64,000 nucleotides of DNA from Anniella stebbinsi. Its lineage: Eukaryota; Chordata; Lepidosauria; Squamata; Anniellidae. The stretch is from assembly GCA_029215795.1 (NCBI GenBank), contig JARDYH010000001.1, positions 199,585,654 through 199,649,653 on the forward strand, written 5' to 3'. Below, piece after piece: positions 54,101-64,000 of the stretch (its first letter is position 1; each line of letters begins with the position of its first letter). The position numbers and the translations under genes were made by a program. The notes beneath the pieces were generated by a model. It made no database searches, was not told the DNA's origin, and saw only the letters and a list, made by a program, of their open reading frames with translations.

Positions 54101-57100
54101 CCTGCCGTCTACGATTCCGTCTTTTAAATTTAGCCTTCCTGTATGCCTCCCGCTCTCTTCTGTGTTTCTTACTGTGGGTCATACATCTCAGCTGGACAAA
54201 GAGGCAGGCAATCAAGGATTGAGCCATTTCTAGTATACATCATGGTTCTGGTTTCATTTTTTCAGCCTGCCCATAGGTTCTACTGTTCTGGATGTAGCAG
54301 GAAGATTCTGAGAAGTGTTTCAGCTCCAGTAACAGCGCTGCAATTTACAGTTTGGTGACTCAGTTTACTTTGCAGATGTTGCCCTCTTTTTTAGTGATAG
54401 TATAATGCCCAGCTGCCATGCAGACTTCTTGGCGAGACTCTTAATGCCCTCCCTGTGCCTACTTCTTCTGCCTTGTACTGTTCCAGCAGCAGAGGGAGGA
54501 GGAAGAACAAATAACTCTGACAGATCTTTAGCCATCTGTTTGTTAAGGATATTTGAAAATTGCTGCTTCATTCCCCCCCCCCCCCCCCGGCATCTCTGTT
54601 GATAAGGAAAAGGGGTTGGGGACGCAGCATACTACTTAGTCATCAGAGACTGTGCTGTATATGATGTTTAATAGGCACAGTTATAAAGGGATGATGCTAG
54701 GAAAGAGATGTGAACCTTGAAATGACACATAGTGAAACATTTGGAGAATTAGATTCTTTTATCTTTGTTATACGCACATGTGACTACGATTTGCCACTTC
54801 TCTGCTTATTTGGAGCTCAGTTTATGCCTTGCTGACCACTGCAGGATTAGATTCTAACAAAAAAACATTTATTTTGAAGACATATGGTGTAAAATACCTT
54901 CTTCCTATGCAGATAGCTTAAGCAGCAAATGCACTGTTAGGAATGACTTCATCCCTTATTTACTATTAGGAAACTCTTCCACATTGTGTCTGTGCAATCG
55001 AAATTCAACAATTAATTGATATGTTTCTGAAATCAACTTTTGCCAAAACAATTAACTTCAGCAACCAGATTTCTCAGAACTCCAATGGGACTAAAATTCT
55101 GGAGTTTCTTCAGTATAACTGTTGGTTCCACTTACTTTTTTTTTTTTAAGGAAATGAGTGGGTACTTTCAGAAAAAATTGCTTTTTGATCACTGTTAAAA
55201 TCTTGTTAACACGCTGGTCAGTATTTGACTGTGTCATTCCATTGGTGCAAATGACACACCACTAGTGTAAACAAAGTTCCAAACTATGCGTATAAGAGCA
55301 GAATTCAACATAAGTTACATTTGCGCAAGTGTGTTTGCACAAACATTTTCACAACAGATAGATTCAGCGGAGCTCCACTAGAGCTATTTGAGTTTGCGGA
55401 ATGACACCATTGGATACTACTGCCTGTTGTGTTTTAGTACTCTTTTTGTTGGCTCCCCTCGTCCTGTCAGCAATCCCAGACAATTCTCACTGAAAGCAAC
55501 CTTTTGCATGGTGCTGTTTTTCCAGGATGATGGAAGAAGAAACTTTGAAACGAAGACACATTGATTCCAGTCTTGGAATAAGGGAATATTTATTTTGTCC
55601 TAACTGGGGATAGATAATTTATCCCAGAAAATTATTGCAGCTCCTCAATTACTCTGGAGAAAGAGTTGTTTTTGTACCTCAATATCTCCCTTTGTAAATG
55701 GCTAATGGGAGTATTATTTTAGTAAAACAGTCTACAACGGCCAAGTGGTAGACAGAGAGTTGAAAACAATGGTGACTCATCCAGACCTTGGAATCAGTGA
55801 ATCTATAAAAGAATCCAAAGTTGCCAATTAGCCCTGAGAAGGCAACTGATGTATAAACATGCAATACGTAGACAGCGCCTTAACCTTCAGGCAGTTCTGT
55901 TCATTTGGACATTTTCTCAGTGATGTTAGGCTGAGCCAAAAAAAATGCACGTTAATTTTACTTCAGTGTGTTTTGAGGAACCTGTTTAATCCTAATATGT
56001 TCTTTGCTACTTTAAGGAATCTTTGGCAGCAGAAATTGAGGGAACAATGCGGAAAGAGCTGAGTTTGGATGAAGAATCTTTCTCTAAACAAAAGTAAGTG
56101 TAGCTCTTGGTTTGCTACACTGAACCCATTTTGACACGTCACGGTAGCTGTCAGTTGTAGGATTCAGACAGTAGTTGGATCTGGATATCTCATGTAGTTG
56201 GATCAGAATACTCCATGATCATTTTTATTTAAATGTAAATATTATTGAGGGCTTTGGGAAAGAAACATTCCACTATGTAACATGGTTGTATTATACAGCA
56301 GGCCCGACAGAAGGATTGTTCTGCACATTGATATGTATGCATATTTGCTTAACATTCAGTCATAATAACTAAGAAATATTGTTATCTAAATTCTCAATTA
56401 GCGCTCAGCTTCAGTGCAGGCTTGCACAATATAAGACCTGCTGGCTCATTGCTCCCTGAGGAAATTCTGAAAACTGTTTATGGGAACATATAAGACCTGC
56501 TTCTTATGATATGCTGGCTGTTGCAGTGCAGTTTCTCCCATCCACAGGAAAAACTGAGAAGCCTCAGTCCAGGTGGGAGGAGCTGCAGCATAGACTCCTC
56601 CCACGTGGGATAAAGGTTTTCATGTTAGCCTGCTAGTGCAAGAAGGTTCCATGGTGTAGCAGCTCCCACACTGCCAGTGTAACACGAGAAACAGGCATGA
56701 GGCCTGACAATAGCCCATTAAAAGCAGGAATGGTGAAGCATTGCTATGTTTGTATTGCTCCTTCCCAGGATCCAGAGGCATGTGCTGGAGCTGGCATCCT
56801 TTTTGCCCAACCAGTTACACCCCTCTCGTTGTTGGCCTTTCAGCATATGGTAAAACAGGAAAGCCTTGGGGCTTACTTAGAGTGGCCCAAGGAATTTAAG
56901 TTTTTTGACTATGACTGTTTTTGTTAATTGTTGGTTTTGTGTTTTATTCTTAGCATGGTTTTAAATTGTTGTGAGCTGCCTTGAGCATTTTACAAAGGGC
57001 AAGATGGAACATTTTAATAAAGAGGAACTGAGGAATGGAGTTCCAAGGGCACAGATGAGGAAAGAGAAAAAGGTGGTAATAGTGTAGCATGAGGAGTGGA

Positions 57101-60100
57101 TGAACTTTGTGGTAGAGAAAGAAAGAGGTAACGCAGGCTGCAAAGACCTTTGGGAGAGGACAACATGGAAAAGGAAGTTAGCTTGGAAATGTGAATTCCA
57201 CAAAACCATGGTGTAAGGAAAGAGAAAAAGAGGGATGTAACTTTGAGAGAAAAGAAGGTATGAGCTATCGAGTTCAGTCACTAAGGAGTTTCTACTTGTT
57301 TGCTGGACATTTTACTGAATAACTAACGTGGAAGGTAAGCTAAATATCCTCTTTATCTAGGCACAGCTTGAAGAGATATCTTTTCGAGAACAGAACTGCA
57401 GTACATTTTTATCCATTGTCTATTTCCTTTTTCTTTTAGGATTCAACAAAAGCGTGTATTTGATACTGTCAGAGTAGCTAACGTTATGCGTGGCCGATGT
57501 GCTTCATGTCCTACCCCACTACCCATTCCAGGGTCAAATCGTTCAAGTATTGTCATGACAGCACAGCCTTTTCATTCTGGCTTGCAACTTGAGGAAGGAA
57601 AGGTCCATCAGTCTCAGAAGTCCAGCTCAGAGAACATTTCCAAGTAGGAAATAACAGATATTATCACTTCAATTTGTACTGGAGCTTTCATTGTCAGTGT
57701 TGGATTCTGCACTTCTAGGCATGTTTGGTTGTGAGATAGCAAGGCCAGAAGCCTTGATATACCTGCTCTGTATGTAGGCCTCTGTATGTAGTTTGGTTCT
57801 TGCAAGTGAACTGCATGATGGGATTGGAATGATGAATGTGCTGTAATGCTGAAACTGCTTAATTGGAAAGAAATGCTTAATTGGAATTTCTCACTGTCAG
57901 GACTTTTTTGATATTGTATGAGACAATAAGCTAGCTTGATAAGGAGGACTGACCATCCAGGTCAATCTGACATTGCTAGAAGAGTTATGGGTCACCTGTT
58001 GATAAGGTATAATGCAGAAGTTTTCTTTGATCTATCTTTGTTTTGCTTTAGGATGTTGCCAACTGCTAATTGGTTAAGATGCTACTATGTATAAATGTGC
58101 CTGCTTTTCACACTGCCATTTGAGAAGTTCTTTGTCTGTAGGACTCTCTCCATGCAGCTGTATTACGCTCAATAAAACGGAGTTGCCTTACAACCAAAGT
58201 GGATTTTTATCCTTGACAGGGGTGAGGAGAAAGAGTTCATTTTACCCGAAACCACACTGAAAAGTGCAGATCTCTTTACTTTCTTGTTTCCTATTTAACA
58301 TATTTATTTTATTTATGTTTATCTTTGGATCTTGTCAGCATCCTCACAAGGGATGCTGTGTACAGAGTTTTTTCCTCTTGATCCCTTAATGCTGTGCCAG
58401 CCATATTTTGGCATAGTTAGAACAGTACAGAAATTTTACTGCAGAATATGGGTGAGCAACAAAGAAGAGATCCACTTTACTTCGTTGCACAGACTTTCTT
58501 GGTTTTGTCTGCTATCATATGCTCAAAACCCCATCCACTGTGGCTGGCAAACTCGGTTCTTTCTCTGTGAAATGATGATGTTGTGCTGTTGCAGGGAGAC
58601 TTGGCACCCATACTGGAAGGAGTTTTGTGCAAACTGCTACCACTGGAGCAGTATATCACTTTCTCTGCCCATATTAACAACTTAAAATACGTGTTTCTGA
58701 ACTCAACCTGTCAGTTACAAAAATGAGGCTGACAAACTGAGAGAGGTTGCTTTTTAATGTCATAATAAGGTAATATTTGATTTTGTTCAGTTCCTGTAGG
58801 GAAGCGGAAAAGCTGAGCCATCCTGGTGTCCCTGGAGGAGACGATTTAGCCACCGCACTGCACAGGCTTACCCTCCGTCGTCAGAACCAGTTCTTTGAAG
58901 AAGAGTGGGAGCGCAGGATGCGTTTGCTGGCTGAGCAGAAAGGAGAACTTAGTGGCTGCAGTACAATGGAGAGCTGCTTTTCCCAGGGAAGCAGTTCAGA
59001 ACTCGCAGACTTCTCCGGATCTTCCAGCAGCATACGTTCTCTCCTCCCAGAGAAACTGCAAATTGTCAAACCTCTTGAAGGTAGGTGTTGACAGTTTGCT
59101 CCCACTCTCCAGTGATCACAGCTCTTCACTATAGGACCTAGGTTATTCTGAGAGCAAGAATTGGATGTGGGTCCAAATCTCTGATCACCCCTTCAGTCAT
59201 GGAGAGGGCCTATGACAGATCACTGCCTTCCCGGCTACTCTGAGATATAATCGTTTGTTGGGTAGGCTTACTGATTAAGCATGATTGTCACCAAGAAACC
59301 CCCACTAGGACTGAGCCACTGCTGACTGCTGTTCTTTTAAATGGTAGACAATAACTATTACATACAAACCCCATATCCTTTGGTACTTCTTCCTTTTCTA
59401 GGGCTTACTTGGAACTGTTAATCATTTTACATTGCTCCCCCCTCCATCCTCCACTTCCAGTTTAGCGCAAAACAATCCACATGGGAAGCTACAGTCTGGA
59501 CAAGCCCTCGGGCTCAGTGAAAATAGAAATGATAAGTTTTTTGCCTCATCATGTTTGTGAGAATGAACTGGTAAAGAAATTAAAGCCTTTCTGCCCACTA
59601 AAAGTGCTATCTAAATGTTCACCCAAAGCAATACCAATAAGTTAGTCTCATTGTCCAACTTCGGTCTCTTCTTGAAAGGAGTGCATCTTCTCAGCTTGAA
59701 AGTTAAAACACCGAAGTGTAGGAAAAGATTTTTTAGATTATTTGCCGTCACCTTTTGAAATCCCTTCATCATGAATTTCCATCGTGTGCAATAGCTTCCA
59801 ATCCCCAGTGAGTGATTTTTAAAGTACTTTTAGATGGCTGCCTAGGATTAAACCCCATCCATTTGAGACGTGCTTGTGTTCCTTCCTCACTAGGCTCTCA
59901 GACCCTTTTCCACTGGCAGCAGTTGGCTCAGCCTAACCTAGGCACAATTCTTGACCCACGCCCGGGTGTTGTCACGAAAGGTTTCACACCACTAACTGAA
60001 GATGATGTCTATCACCTTTCTGATTTGGAAGAAGATGAGGAAGGAAGGGATGAAGGCATAACCTTCCAAGTGCAGCAGTCCCCCCTGGAGGAAAGGAGAC

Positions 60101-62628
60101 CCACAGTGCCAAAGTCCATCGCAGGAATCTTCCTGCCACCCAGTAAAGTAGCAACGGTTTCCCTCACAGGTAAGGATTTGTAACCACTGTGGTTTTAGTT
60201 GACTTTTCTGAGCTTTTATATTTCCTCTGGTGCTTTGATAGGACAGAATAACTTTAACAATTGATTTTTTCTCTTGTGAGAACCAATTATGCTTAATTTC
60301 TTTATCGTATTTCTACCCCACTCCTCAGCCAAAAAAGGCTCCCAGAGTGGCTTACAATCAATCAGCAAAGGAGGCAGTCCCTGCCCTCAGGCTTACAATC
60401 TAAAAAATACATGACGCGCAAGGAAAAGGAGATGGGCAGGGAAGAGGGAATTTAGTTTAGTTCCTATGCAGGAAGATAAACATTTTCAAGGAACATGGGG
60501 AAACTGTAGCTGCTTTTCTCTTCAAAGTATTTATGACATTTTTGTACTGCACAATAGCTGAAGCTCTCTGGGGTGGTTCACAAAATTAATTCAATCAGGT
60601 TATGTGGTTAGGGCATATAACCTGATTGAAACTAGGCTTAAAGCCAGGTTTATTTTCATAGTTCATCAGTAATGAAACGTCTCTCCCATGTTTATTGGGA
60701 AGATGATTTTTCTGTTCATTTTGCAGAAAAGTAACAGTGAGAGATTAACTAGTCCTATATTGAAACTGTATTGTGCTACTGGAGGCTAGTACGAGAAGGT
60801 TGATGGTGGTGATGGCTTTGCACTGCTGTAAATTTAATGGTCCTTGTAGAGATTAGGCTATTGTATGTCCCTCCATCCAGCCTTTCTCCTCTCCAACATA
60901 TATTCCTCTCTTTGGCCTTAGCTATAGTTAAGGCTTGTGTCGACAACACACTTAACTGTGGTTAACACTAACCCGGTTTCTAAGCTGGCGTCAAAACCTT
61001 GGTTATAAAACCCTTGCTACAAAAGAGTTACTGGCCTAACCATGGCTTAAAGTGTTGTGTGAACAGGCCCATTACTTTGCCTAGCAGTAACCTTGGTTAA
61101 GACTGATATCAACAGAATTCTTAACCATGGATGATGCCAGCAGTGGAATTTTGCTCCAGAAAGGGGTTGTGTAATGTTATTGCCAATCACTCAGTCATGG
61201 TTAAGCAATCAGGAAAAGTATATCTAAAGCATCCCTTAGCTGCCAGCCTTCAAGACACCCCAGTCTAAAGTTGCAAAATATAGTGTTCAGGAAACATAAT
61301 TTAGTTTAGGCACTTACTTTACAATAATGTACACAATCTTTTATTTCATTGCAATATATTTGCATTGGAAGGATTAGTTCTCGCACTTAGTAGTATAGGA
61401 TTTTGAAAATGTTAGTCCTCTAATCTCTTTATTATCTCCATTTCATCAAATGTATATTTATATTACAGCTTCCAATCCAGGAAAATGTCTTTCATCAACA
61501 AACTCTACATTTACTTTTACTACTTGTAGGATACTCCACCCATCTGATATCACACAGGTTACCCCCAGGTAAGAAGGTTATTGGTATTCTCAGGTATATG
61601 TAGTCAAATGTACACTTAATTTGTCAGTTATAGTCAAATGATCTAGAATTTTTCATCTGATTAGGCAAAACACTGCAAGTTTATACACTTCATTATCATT
61701 TCATTTGTCATATGCTAAAACTTTTGAAAAAGGATGGGATCAGAGAAGAAAAAGAGGGATACGATATGTGTAATATTGCCATGTAAAGAAAAGGAGACCA
61801 AGGACTCAAGGCTTTGATTCTCATAGAAAACATAGAATTTCTGCCCTTGATTCCTGAAAGCTTTATATTTATCTGTTGTTTCTTCAACAGAGGACATTAA
61901 TAATGGCATTTACTGTGTGTCTCTTTTGCCTTGCTTTGTTTTCCAGTTCTTCATATGCACCCGTGTGCTCTGGAAGTTGTAGCAGTACAAGCAGTACAGT
62001 TACAAGCTCCCCAGCCACATCATACAGGCTTAGTATTGGAGAATTCCTTACTAACAGAAGAGACTCAGCTACCACTTTGAGCAGCGCAAGAAGTTTAGCT
62101 AAGCTTCTGCAAGAACAGGGCATCTCCGCAAAAGTCTATGACCATCCAGTTTTGGAGACAGCACCAATGTTTCATTCCCCCAAGATACTTGCTGAGCCCT
62201 CCACACCACCAAATTCTCCTTTGCATTCCCCTCATCCTTGCCCTTTGCCTTTTGATTCGCGAGCAAATGTATCGGAAAGTTTTTTGGCCTCTCGACCGGC
62301 TGAAACATTGCTGCAAGAATTGTATGGGCATAAATCCTCTCATCCTTGTGATGTAGGACAGCTGAAGATGAACCTGGTGGAGAGGCTGAAGAAACTTGGC
62401 ATTGCAAGAGCTGTCAAGCATCCTGAAGCAGGGGACAATAAAAATAGCCAAGGGGCAAAAGGTGGCCTGCAAAGACAGGACTCAGCTGTGTATGTAAGTG
62501 CAGGCAGCAATCTGATAGTTGGACTGAGAAGAAACCAAAGCCTTCCAGTCTTGATTGGAGCACTTGGAGGCCCAGTGAGCACATCCTCCTCAAAAATGGG
62601 AGTCCTGAAGGAGGATTGGGGAGTTTAG
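39073..62628 (+). CDS. TRAK2: TRAK2, trafficking kinesin-binding protein 2 (15 coding exons)
   Basis: Exons 39073-39109, 39937-40131, 46210-46283, 48257-48373, 49111-49320, 51534-51612, 52566-52696, 52824-52898, 53779-53916, 56017-56093, 57440-57643, 58791-59080, 59894-60169, 61469-61568 and 61947-62628 sum to 2685 nt, 894 residues plus stop, with GT/AG ends and agreeing phases throughout. Human TRAK2 has 914. The family couples mitochondria to microtubule motors: the N-terminal HAP1-like coiled coil (about 30-350) binds kinesin-1 and dynein/dynactin, and the C-terminal Milton region contacts Miro/RHOT on the outer mitochondrial membrane. The dynein CC1-box reads [11 protein letters not shown] (AAxxG at 110-114), and LAAEI at 355-359 resembles a Spindly motif. 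Differences from human: 18 N-terminal residues missing, one codon fewer in exon 46210, and a five-residue gap in exon 58791. TRAK1 is excluded by overall similarity. Confidence 0.97.
39937..40131 (+). CDS. TRAK2: TRAK2 coding exon 3
   Basis: Encodes [20 protein letters not shown] through LAEETFRYM. The conserved [11 protein letters not shown] block opens the HAP1-like domain. Phase 1 at both ends; donor GTAAGT. Confidence 0.96.
40349..40432. mobile_element. Palindromic MITE copy
   Basis: CTGTGCATGTTTACTCAGAA and GAGCTCACTCCTAGGTAAAT, then GTATAGTATTGGAGCC: the CAATCCTATG family. Confidence 0.6.
43571..43613 (+). CDS. TRAK2: Candidate alternative TRAK2 first exon
   Basis: ATG at 43571 opens [14 protein letters not shown] and one base, then the consensus donor GTAAGT at 43614. 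The phase (1) is exactly that needed to join exon 46210-46283, giving ...[12 protein letters not shown]. An in-frame TAG lies nine codons upstream. TRAK1 has a known isoform built the same way, ending ...LLEEV before LCAERV. The start and expression are unproven; TATATAA at 43557-43563 is too close to the ATG to serve as its promoter. Confidence 0.3.
44360..44460 (+). mobile_element. Ancient MIR/SINE-like fragment
   Basis: CCAGGATTATTGTGAGGATT and ATAATGCATGTTGAAGGGCT follow the order of the MIR core and 3' region; heavily decayed. Confidence 0.45.
46210..46283 (+). CDS. TRAK2: TRAK2 coding exon 4
   Basis: Encodes [20 protein letters not shown] and then HLLAE. The human counterpart is one residue longer (TKTYND against TNCND). 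Acceptor TTTTCAG, donor GTATAA. The split first codon accepts either of two upstream exons in TRAK-family genes. Confidence 0.94.
46284..48256 (+). other. TRAK2 intron 4 content
   Basis: The first third is an L2-type LINE 3' fragment (46390-46970), followed by two forward LINE-tail-like scraps near 46975-47060 and 47215-47285. Nothing else is recognised. Confidence 0.55.
46390..46970 (-). mobile_element. L2-type LINE 3' fragment (CCGAAGCTCTCTGGGCGG tail)
   Basis: The tail ATACCGCCCCATAGCCGAAG is followed by ATGCCTGGGAGAAGAGGAAA and CTTGAATTGGGCTCGGAAAC. The minus-strand frames hold eroded LINE C-terminal coding sequence. This is the fullest copy of the tail type also seen at 28920, 29262 and 60530. 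Confidence 0.7.
48257..48373 (+). CDS. TRAK2: TRAK2 coding exon 5 (CC1-box)
   Basis: Encodes [20 protein letters not shown] to [16 protein letters not shown] is the AAxxG CC1-box that in dynein adaptors contacts the dynein light intermediate chain. Phase 0 at both ends. Confidence 0.97.
49111..49320 (+). CDS. TRAK2: TRAK2 coding exon 6
   Basis: Encodes [19 protein letters not shown], then [18 protein letters not shown] and a coiled-coil segment ending [10 protein letters not shown]. The acidic/serine block and STPLRFNES are hallmark TRAK sequence. Confidence 0.97.
50652..50735. mobile_element. Palindromic MITE copy
   Basis: GAATCCTGTGCATGTTTACT, CAGAAGTAAATG and GAGTGCATAAAACTACAG place it in the CAATCCTATG family. 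Confidence 0.6.
51055..51190 (-). mobile_element. L2-type 3' tail
   Basis: TTTATTTATTTATTTG, then AACCCGCCTCTCCATCCAGA and GAGGCGGGGAACAACAATAA: the same tail as the L2 copy at 28205. Confidence 0.75.
51534..51612 (+). CDS. TRAK2: TRAK2 coding exon 7
   Basis: Encodes [20 protein letters not shown] and DCVKEI with one base of a split Arg codon. Acceptor is a weak-looking TTCTTAAAG; donor GTGAGT. Confidence 0.94.
51613..52565 (+). other. TRAK2 intron 7 content
   Basis: Contains a perfect hairpin (51787-51834) and a fragment related to the palindromic element at 6150 (about 51930-52035). No exon-like sequence besides. Confidence 0.5.
51787..51834. repeat. Perfect 16-bp hairpin, 16-nt loop
   Basis: AAGTGGTGGGTCCTGC (51787-51802) and GCAGGACCCACCACTT (51819-51834) are exact inverted repeats. 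Probably the core of a DNA element. Confidence 0.8.
52566..52696 (+). CDS. TRAK2: TRAK2 coding exon 8
   Basis: Encodes [20 protein letters not shown] to [16 protein letters not shown], part of the long coiled coil. Phase 1 in, phase 0 out; donor GTTTGT. Confidence 0.96.
52824..52898 (+). CDS. TRAK2: TRAK2 coding exon 9
   Basis: Encodes [20 protein letters not shown] then QLTAE, still coiled coil. It is 75 nt with phase 0 at both ends, so it could be skipped without a frame change. Confidence 0.96.
53779..53916 (+). CDS. TRAK2: TRAK2 coding exon 10
   Basis: Encodes [20 protein letters not shown] then a basic, less conserved end CGAFPV. Its donor GTAACT can be read through for a further 50 codons to a stop at 54066. 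Confidence 0.95.
53917..56016 (+). other. TRAK2 intron 10, with possible intronic polyA site
   Basis: The exon 10 frame continues open for 50 codons past the donor to TAA at 54064-54066, where three overlapping AATAAA signals lie (54054-54067). A 16-C run is at 54573-54588. The rest is unique-looking. Confidence 0.4.
56017..56093 (+). CDS. TRAK2: TRAK2 coding exon 11
   Basis: Encodes [20 protein letters not shown] and SFSKQ. LAAEI fits the Spindly-type motif of dynein adaptors that contacts dynactin. Phase 2 out; donor GTAAGT. Confidence 0.95.
56094..57439 (+). other. TRAK2 intron 11 content
   Basis: TATAAGACCTGCTGGCTCAT and TATAAGACCTGCTTCTTATG repeat near 56430-56520, perhaps an unidentified element. 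A LINE-tail-like scrap lies at 56940-57015. No gene seen. Confidence 0.4.
57440..57643 (+). CDS. TRAK2: TRAK2 coding exon 12
   Basis: Encodes [20 protein letters not shown] and a Ser-rich stretch ending SSSENIS plus two bases of a split codon. The donor is GTAGGA; reading through it gives an immediate in-frame TAG. This begins the Milton/TRAK C-terminal region. Confidence 0.92.
57644..58790 (+). other. TRAK2 intron 12
   Basis: No recognisable element or exon. Short open frames near 58332-58685 lack exon-like splice sites. Confidence 0.45.
58791..59080 (+). CDS. TRAK2: TRAK2 coding exon 13
   Basis: Encodes [20 protein letters not shown], then a Ser-rich region and [13 protein letters not shown]. 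Compared with human, a five-residue segment after LRRQN is absent. Two AGs (58790 and 58799) are in the same phase, so the first three codons could be skipped. Confidence 0.93.
59894..60169 (+). CDS. TRAK2: TRAK2 coding exon 14
   Basis: Encodes [20 protein letters not shown], then [10 protein letters not shown], an acidic cluster [12 protein letters not shown] and AGIFLPP. This is the most conserved part of the C-terminal half. Confidence 0.97.
60310..60600 (-). mobile_element. Degraded LINE 3'-tail fragments
   Basis: TTTCTACCCCACTCCTCAGC with GGAGGCAGTCCCTGCCCTCA, then AGCTGAAGCTCTCTGGGGTG, resemble two LINE-tail types in the window, older and more diverged than the other copies. Confidence 0.5.
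60920..61245. mobile_element. DNA-transposon-like repeat (CTTAACTGTGGTTAAC family)
   Basis: CACTTAACTGTGGTTAACAC, GGCCTAACCATGGCTTAAAG and TTCTTAACCATGGATGA are variants of one inverted phrase, as in the copies at 19625 and 24330. Confidence 0.5.
61469..61568 (+). CDS. TRAK2: TRAK2 coding exon 15
   Basis: Encodes [20 protein letters not shown] and [12 protein letters not shown]. Acceptor ATTACAG, donor GTAAGA, phase 1 in and 2 out. Confidence 0.96.
61947..62628 (+). CDS. TRAK2: TRAK2 coding exon 16 (C terminus, stop)
   Basis: Encodes a Ser/Thr-rich tail with [66 protein letters not shown] and RRNQSLPV, ending [11 protein letters not shown]. The final three residues extend beyond the human ending, which stops at KED. 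Confidence 0.97.
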
Positions 62629-64000
62629 CATGACTGACTTTTAGCTGGCCGGGATAGCACAAAATGCATAGACTGGGGGATGTAGGTCATGGTTAACAGA
62701 ATGTTTAAAAGAGGGTTGTTGTAGGAGACAGATATATGGTTAAAGAGGGGGAGGGGGAGGCTTTGCATGCAATGTGGGAAAGAAGTAATACGTTTTAAGA
62801 GAGGAAAGAGCAAACCAAAATTCAGTCTTGAGACCACTGAAATCTCTAACCTTCTTTGATGAACAAGAGGAGGCCTCACAAACAAATACATTATATTTTC
62901 TGTCTTTGATATTACATGTATGGAGCAGTAAATATTTGTGTAAGTTCTATCTATGAGTGTTTTACCAGGTATTACTTGAGAAATCCTACCACTTAAATTT
63001 AATTCTAAGGAGAGGAGTAAACTCTTCATTAAATACTGGGTCCATAACAACAGGTGCAGTGTGTTTTTAGAGGAGAGCTCAGCTTAATTTATAAATTAAA
63101 AATACTAATACCAATTGAATATATACCAGCTCTCTGAATAATAATGTCACCAGCTCAGTGAAGAGAATGCTTATGATGTATATTAATATCCAGGAGTGCA
63201 GAATTACATTGATATCTCCTGTTGCACAAACAAAAAAACTCAGGCAAATATTAAGAAGGGCGTAAAATCCATGTGCTTTTTTAGAGTATATATTTATTTG
63301 ATTTAAGTGGGGAGCGTATATTTAGCAGACAAAAAATAGTGTGTTTGATATTCTACTCTACAGCTGGCTGTGTATGGGACATGTTCTTTTTGTAATTCCA
63401 TAGGTTTACAGCACAGCCTCAGTTGATGTGATTGTGGATTGGAGCCATAGTTCTGGGGGGAAATCTGTCTTATAAAATAAAGTACATAGTCACTTCCTTT
63501 CTGATTCTTGGCAAGCTTCCATGCAAAGTTTTCATAGAGGAGAGGAGATCAAGAAATTTACTGCACGAAGTTACATGAACAGCTACCAGTTGTTAATGTG
63601 TCATAAGATGGCACCTATTTTCAAGCTGCAGTAGACGCAAGGACTGGCATTGCTCAAAAAGAAACCTTTCTTTCCTAATAAGAGAAATTCTAAACCGTAA
63701 TATTTCTGAACGATTCAGTTCTGGGATGGCAGACTTTTCTTCTTTGGAAGAATGGGAAGGTAGAAATTCCGTCTCTCTCTCTCTCTCTGGATAGCTTTGG
63801 ATGTGAAATAGAAGCAGGAAGGGATGCACAAGTGACTTGTAATTCCCTCCGTCCATACTTTCCATGTGATGGCTGAAGTAGGAACTTCAGGTGCACGAGC
63901 GCTACGCACATCTAGAAATTGCCTACCTCACCCCAGGGTGAGAATGCAAATCATGAAATGCTGTCAACGAGCTGCGCGATCAAACTGATTTGTGCTTATG
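62629..64000 (+). other. TRAK2: TRAK2 3' untranslated region
   Basis: No exon-like coding sequence follows the stop. An AATAAA at 63476-63481 is a candidate polyadenylation signal about 850 nt downstream. The human 3' UTR is longer, so the transcript may continue past the window. A short CT repeat lies at about 63769-63788. Confidence 0.6.
63476..63481 (+). terminator. Candidate TRAK2 polyadenylation signal
   Basis: Canonical AATAAA in the 3' UTR, the first clear one after the stop codon. Use is unproven. Confidence 0.4.

Larger units (their letters stand above)
60170..61468 (+). other. TRAK2 intron 14 content
   Basis: Repeat fragments: a LINE-tail-like piece at about 60310-60460, a CCGAAGCTC-type tail scrap at 60530-60600, and a DNA element at 60920-61245. 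Confidence 0.5.

Noticed and set aside
1..64000. Endogenous retrovirus
   Set aside because: No LTR pair, primer-binding site or retroviral protease/polymerase order was seen; the RT traces belong to L2, another LINE and DIRS.

Overview
The window is nuclear DNA from a vertebrate, most likely a squamate (lizard-like) reptile. It holds two spliced protein-coding genes with introns full of L2-type LINE fragments, palindromic MITE families and a DIRS-type tyrosine-recombinase retrotransposon. The species call is an inference from repeat style and from divergence of the two proteins from the human ones; no taxonomic search was possible.

Layout. On the minus strand, STRADB (STE20-related kinase adaptor beta, a pseudokinase) runs from a GC-rich promoter near 16.1-16.6 kb down to its stop at 2992. 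Eleven coding exons join in phase to a 416-residue protein. On the plus strand, TRAK2 (trafficking kinesin protein 2) runs from a non-coding first exon ending at 16920 to its stop at 62628. Fifteen coding exons join in phase to an 894-residue protein. The genes lie head to head around a CpG-rich, TATA-less region (about 15.7-17.1 kb), the arrangement known for STRADB and TRAK2 on human chromosome 2q33. The interval between them carries two opposed ZNF143/THAP11-like motifs, a CCAAT box, a GC box, a CTCF-like site and a YY1-like site.

STRADB acts with MO25/CAB39 and LKB1/STK11 in a kinase-activating complex. TRAK2 links mitochondria (through Miro) to kinesin-1 and dynein. Their shared promoter is positional; nothing here shows a common pathway.

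TRAK2 intron 1 (16.9-38.9 kb) is the repeat-rich part. Its centre is a 5.75-kb DIRS element (28648-34400) inserted into a minus-strand L2 LINE (35571-28205). The DIRS copy has the diagnostic architecture: inverted terminal repeats plus an internal complementary region matching both outer ends. It carries decayed reverse transcriptase and tyrosine recombinase remnants, a 154-bp tandem array and a 15-bp minisatellite. Two further L2-type tails and another LINE show nested insertion with target duplications.

Other points of interest: a possible alternative TRAK2 first exon at 43571-43613, a possible intronic polyadenylation isoform near 54060, a Lys-to-Arg change in the STRADB VAIK position, and several palindromic element families.
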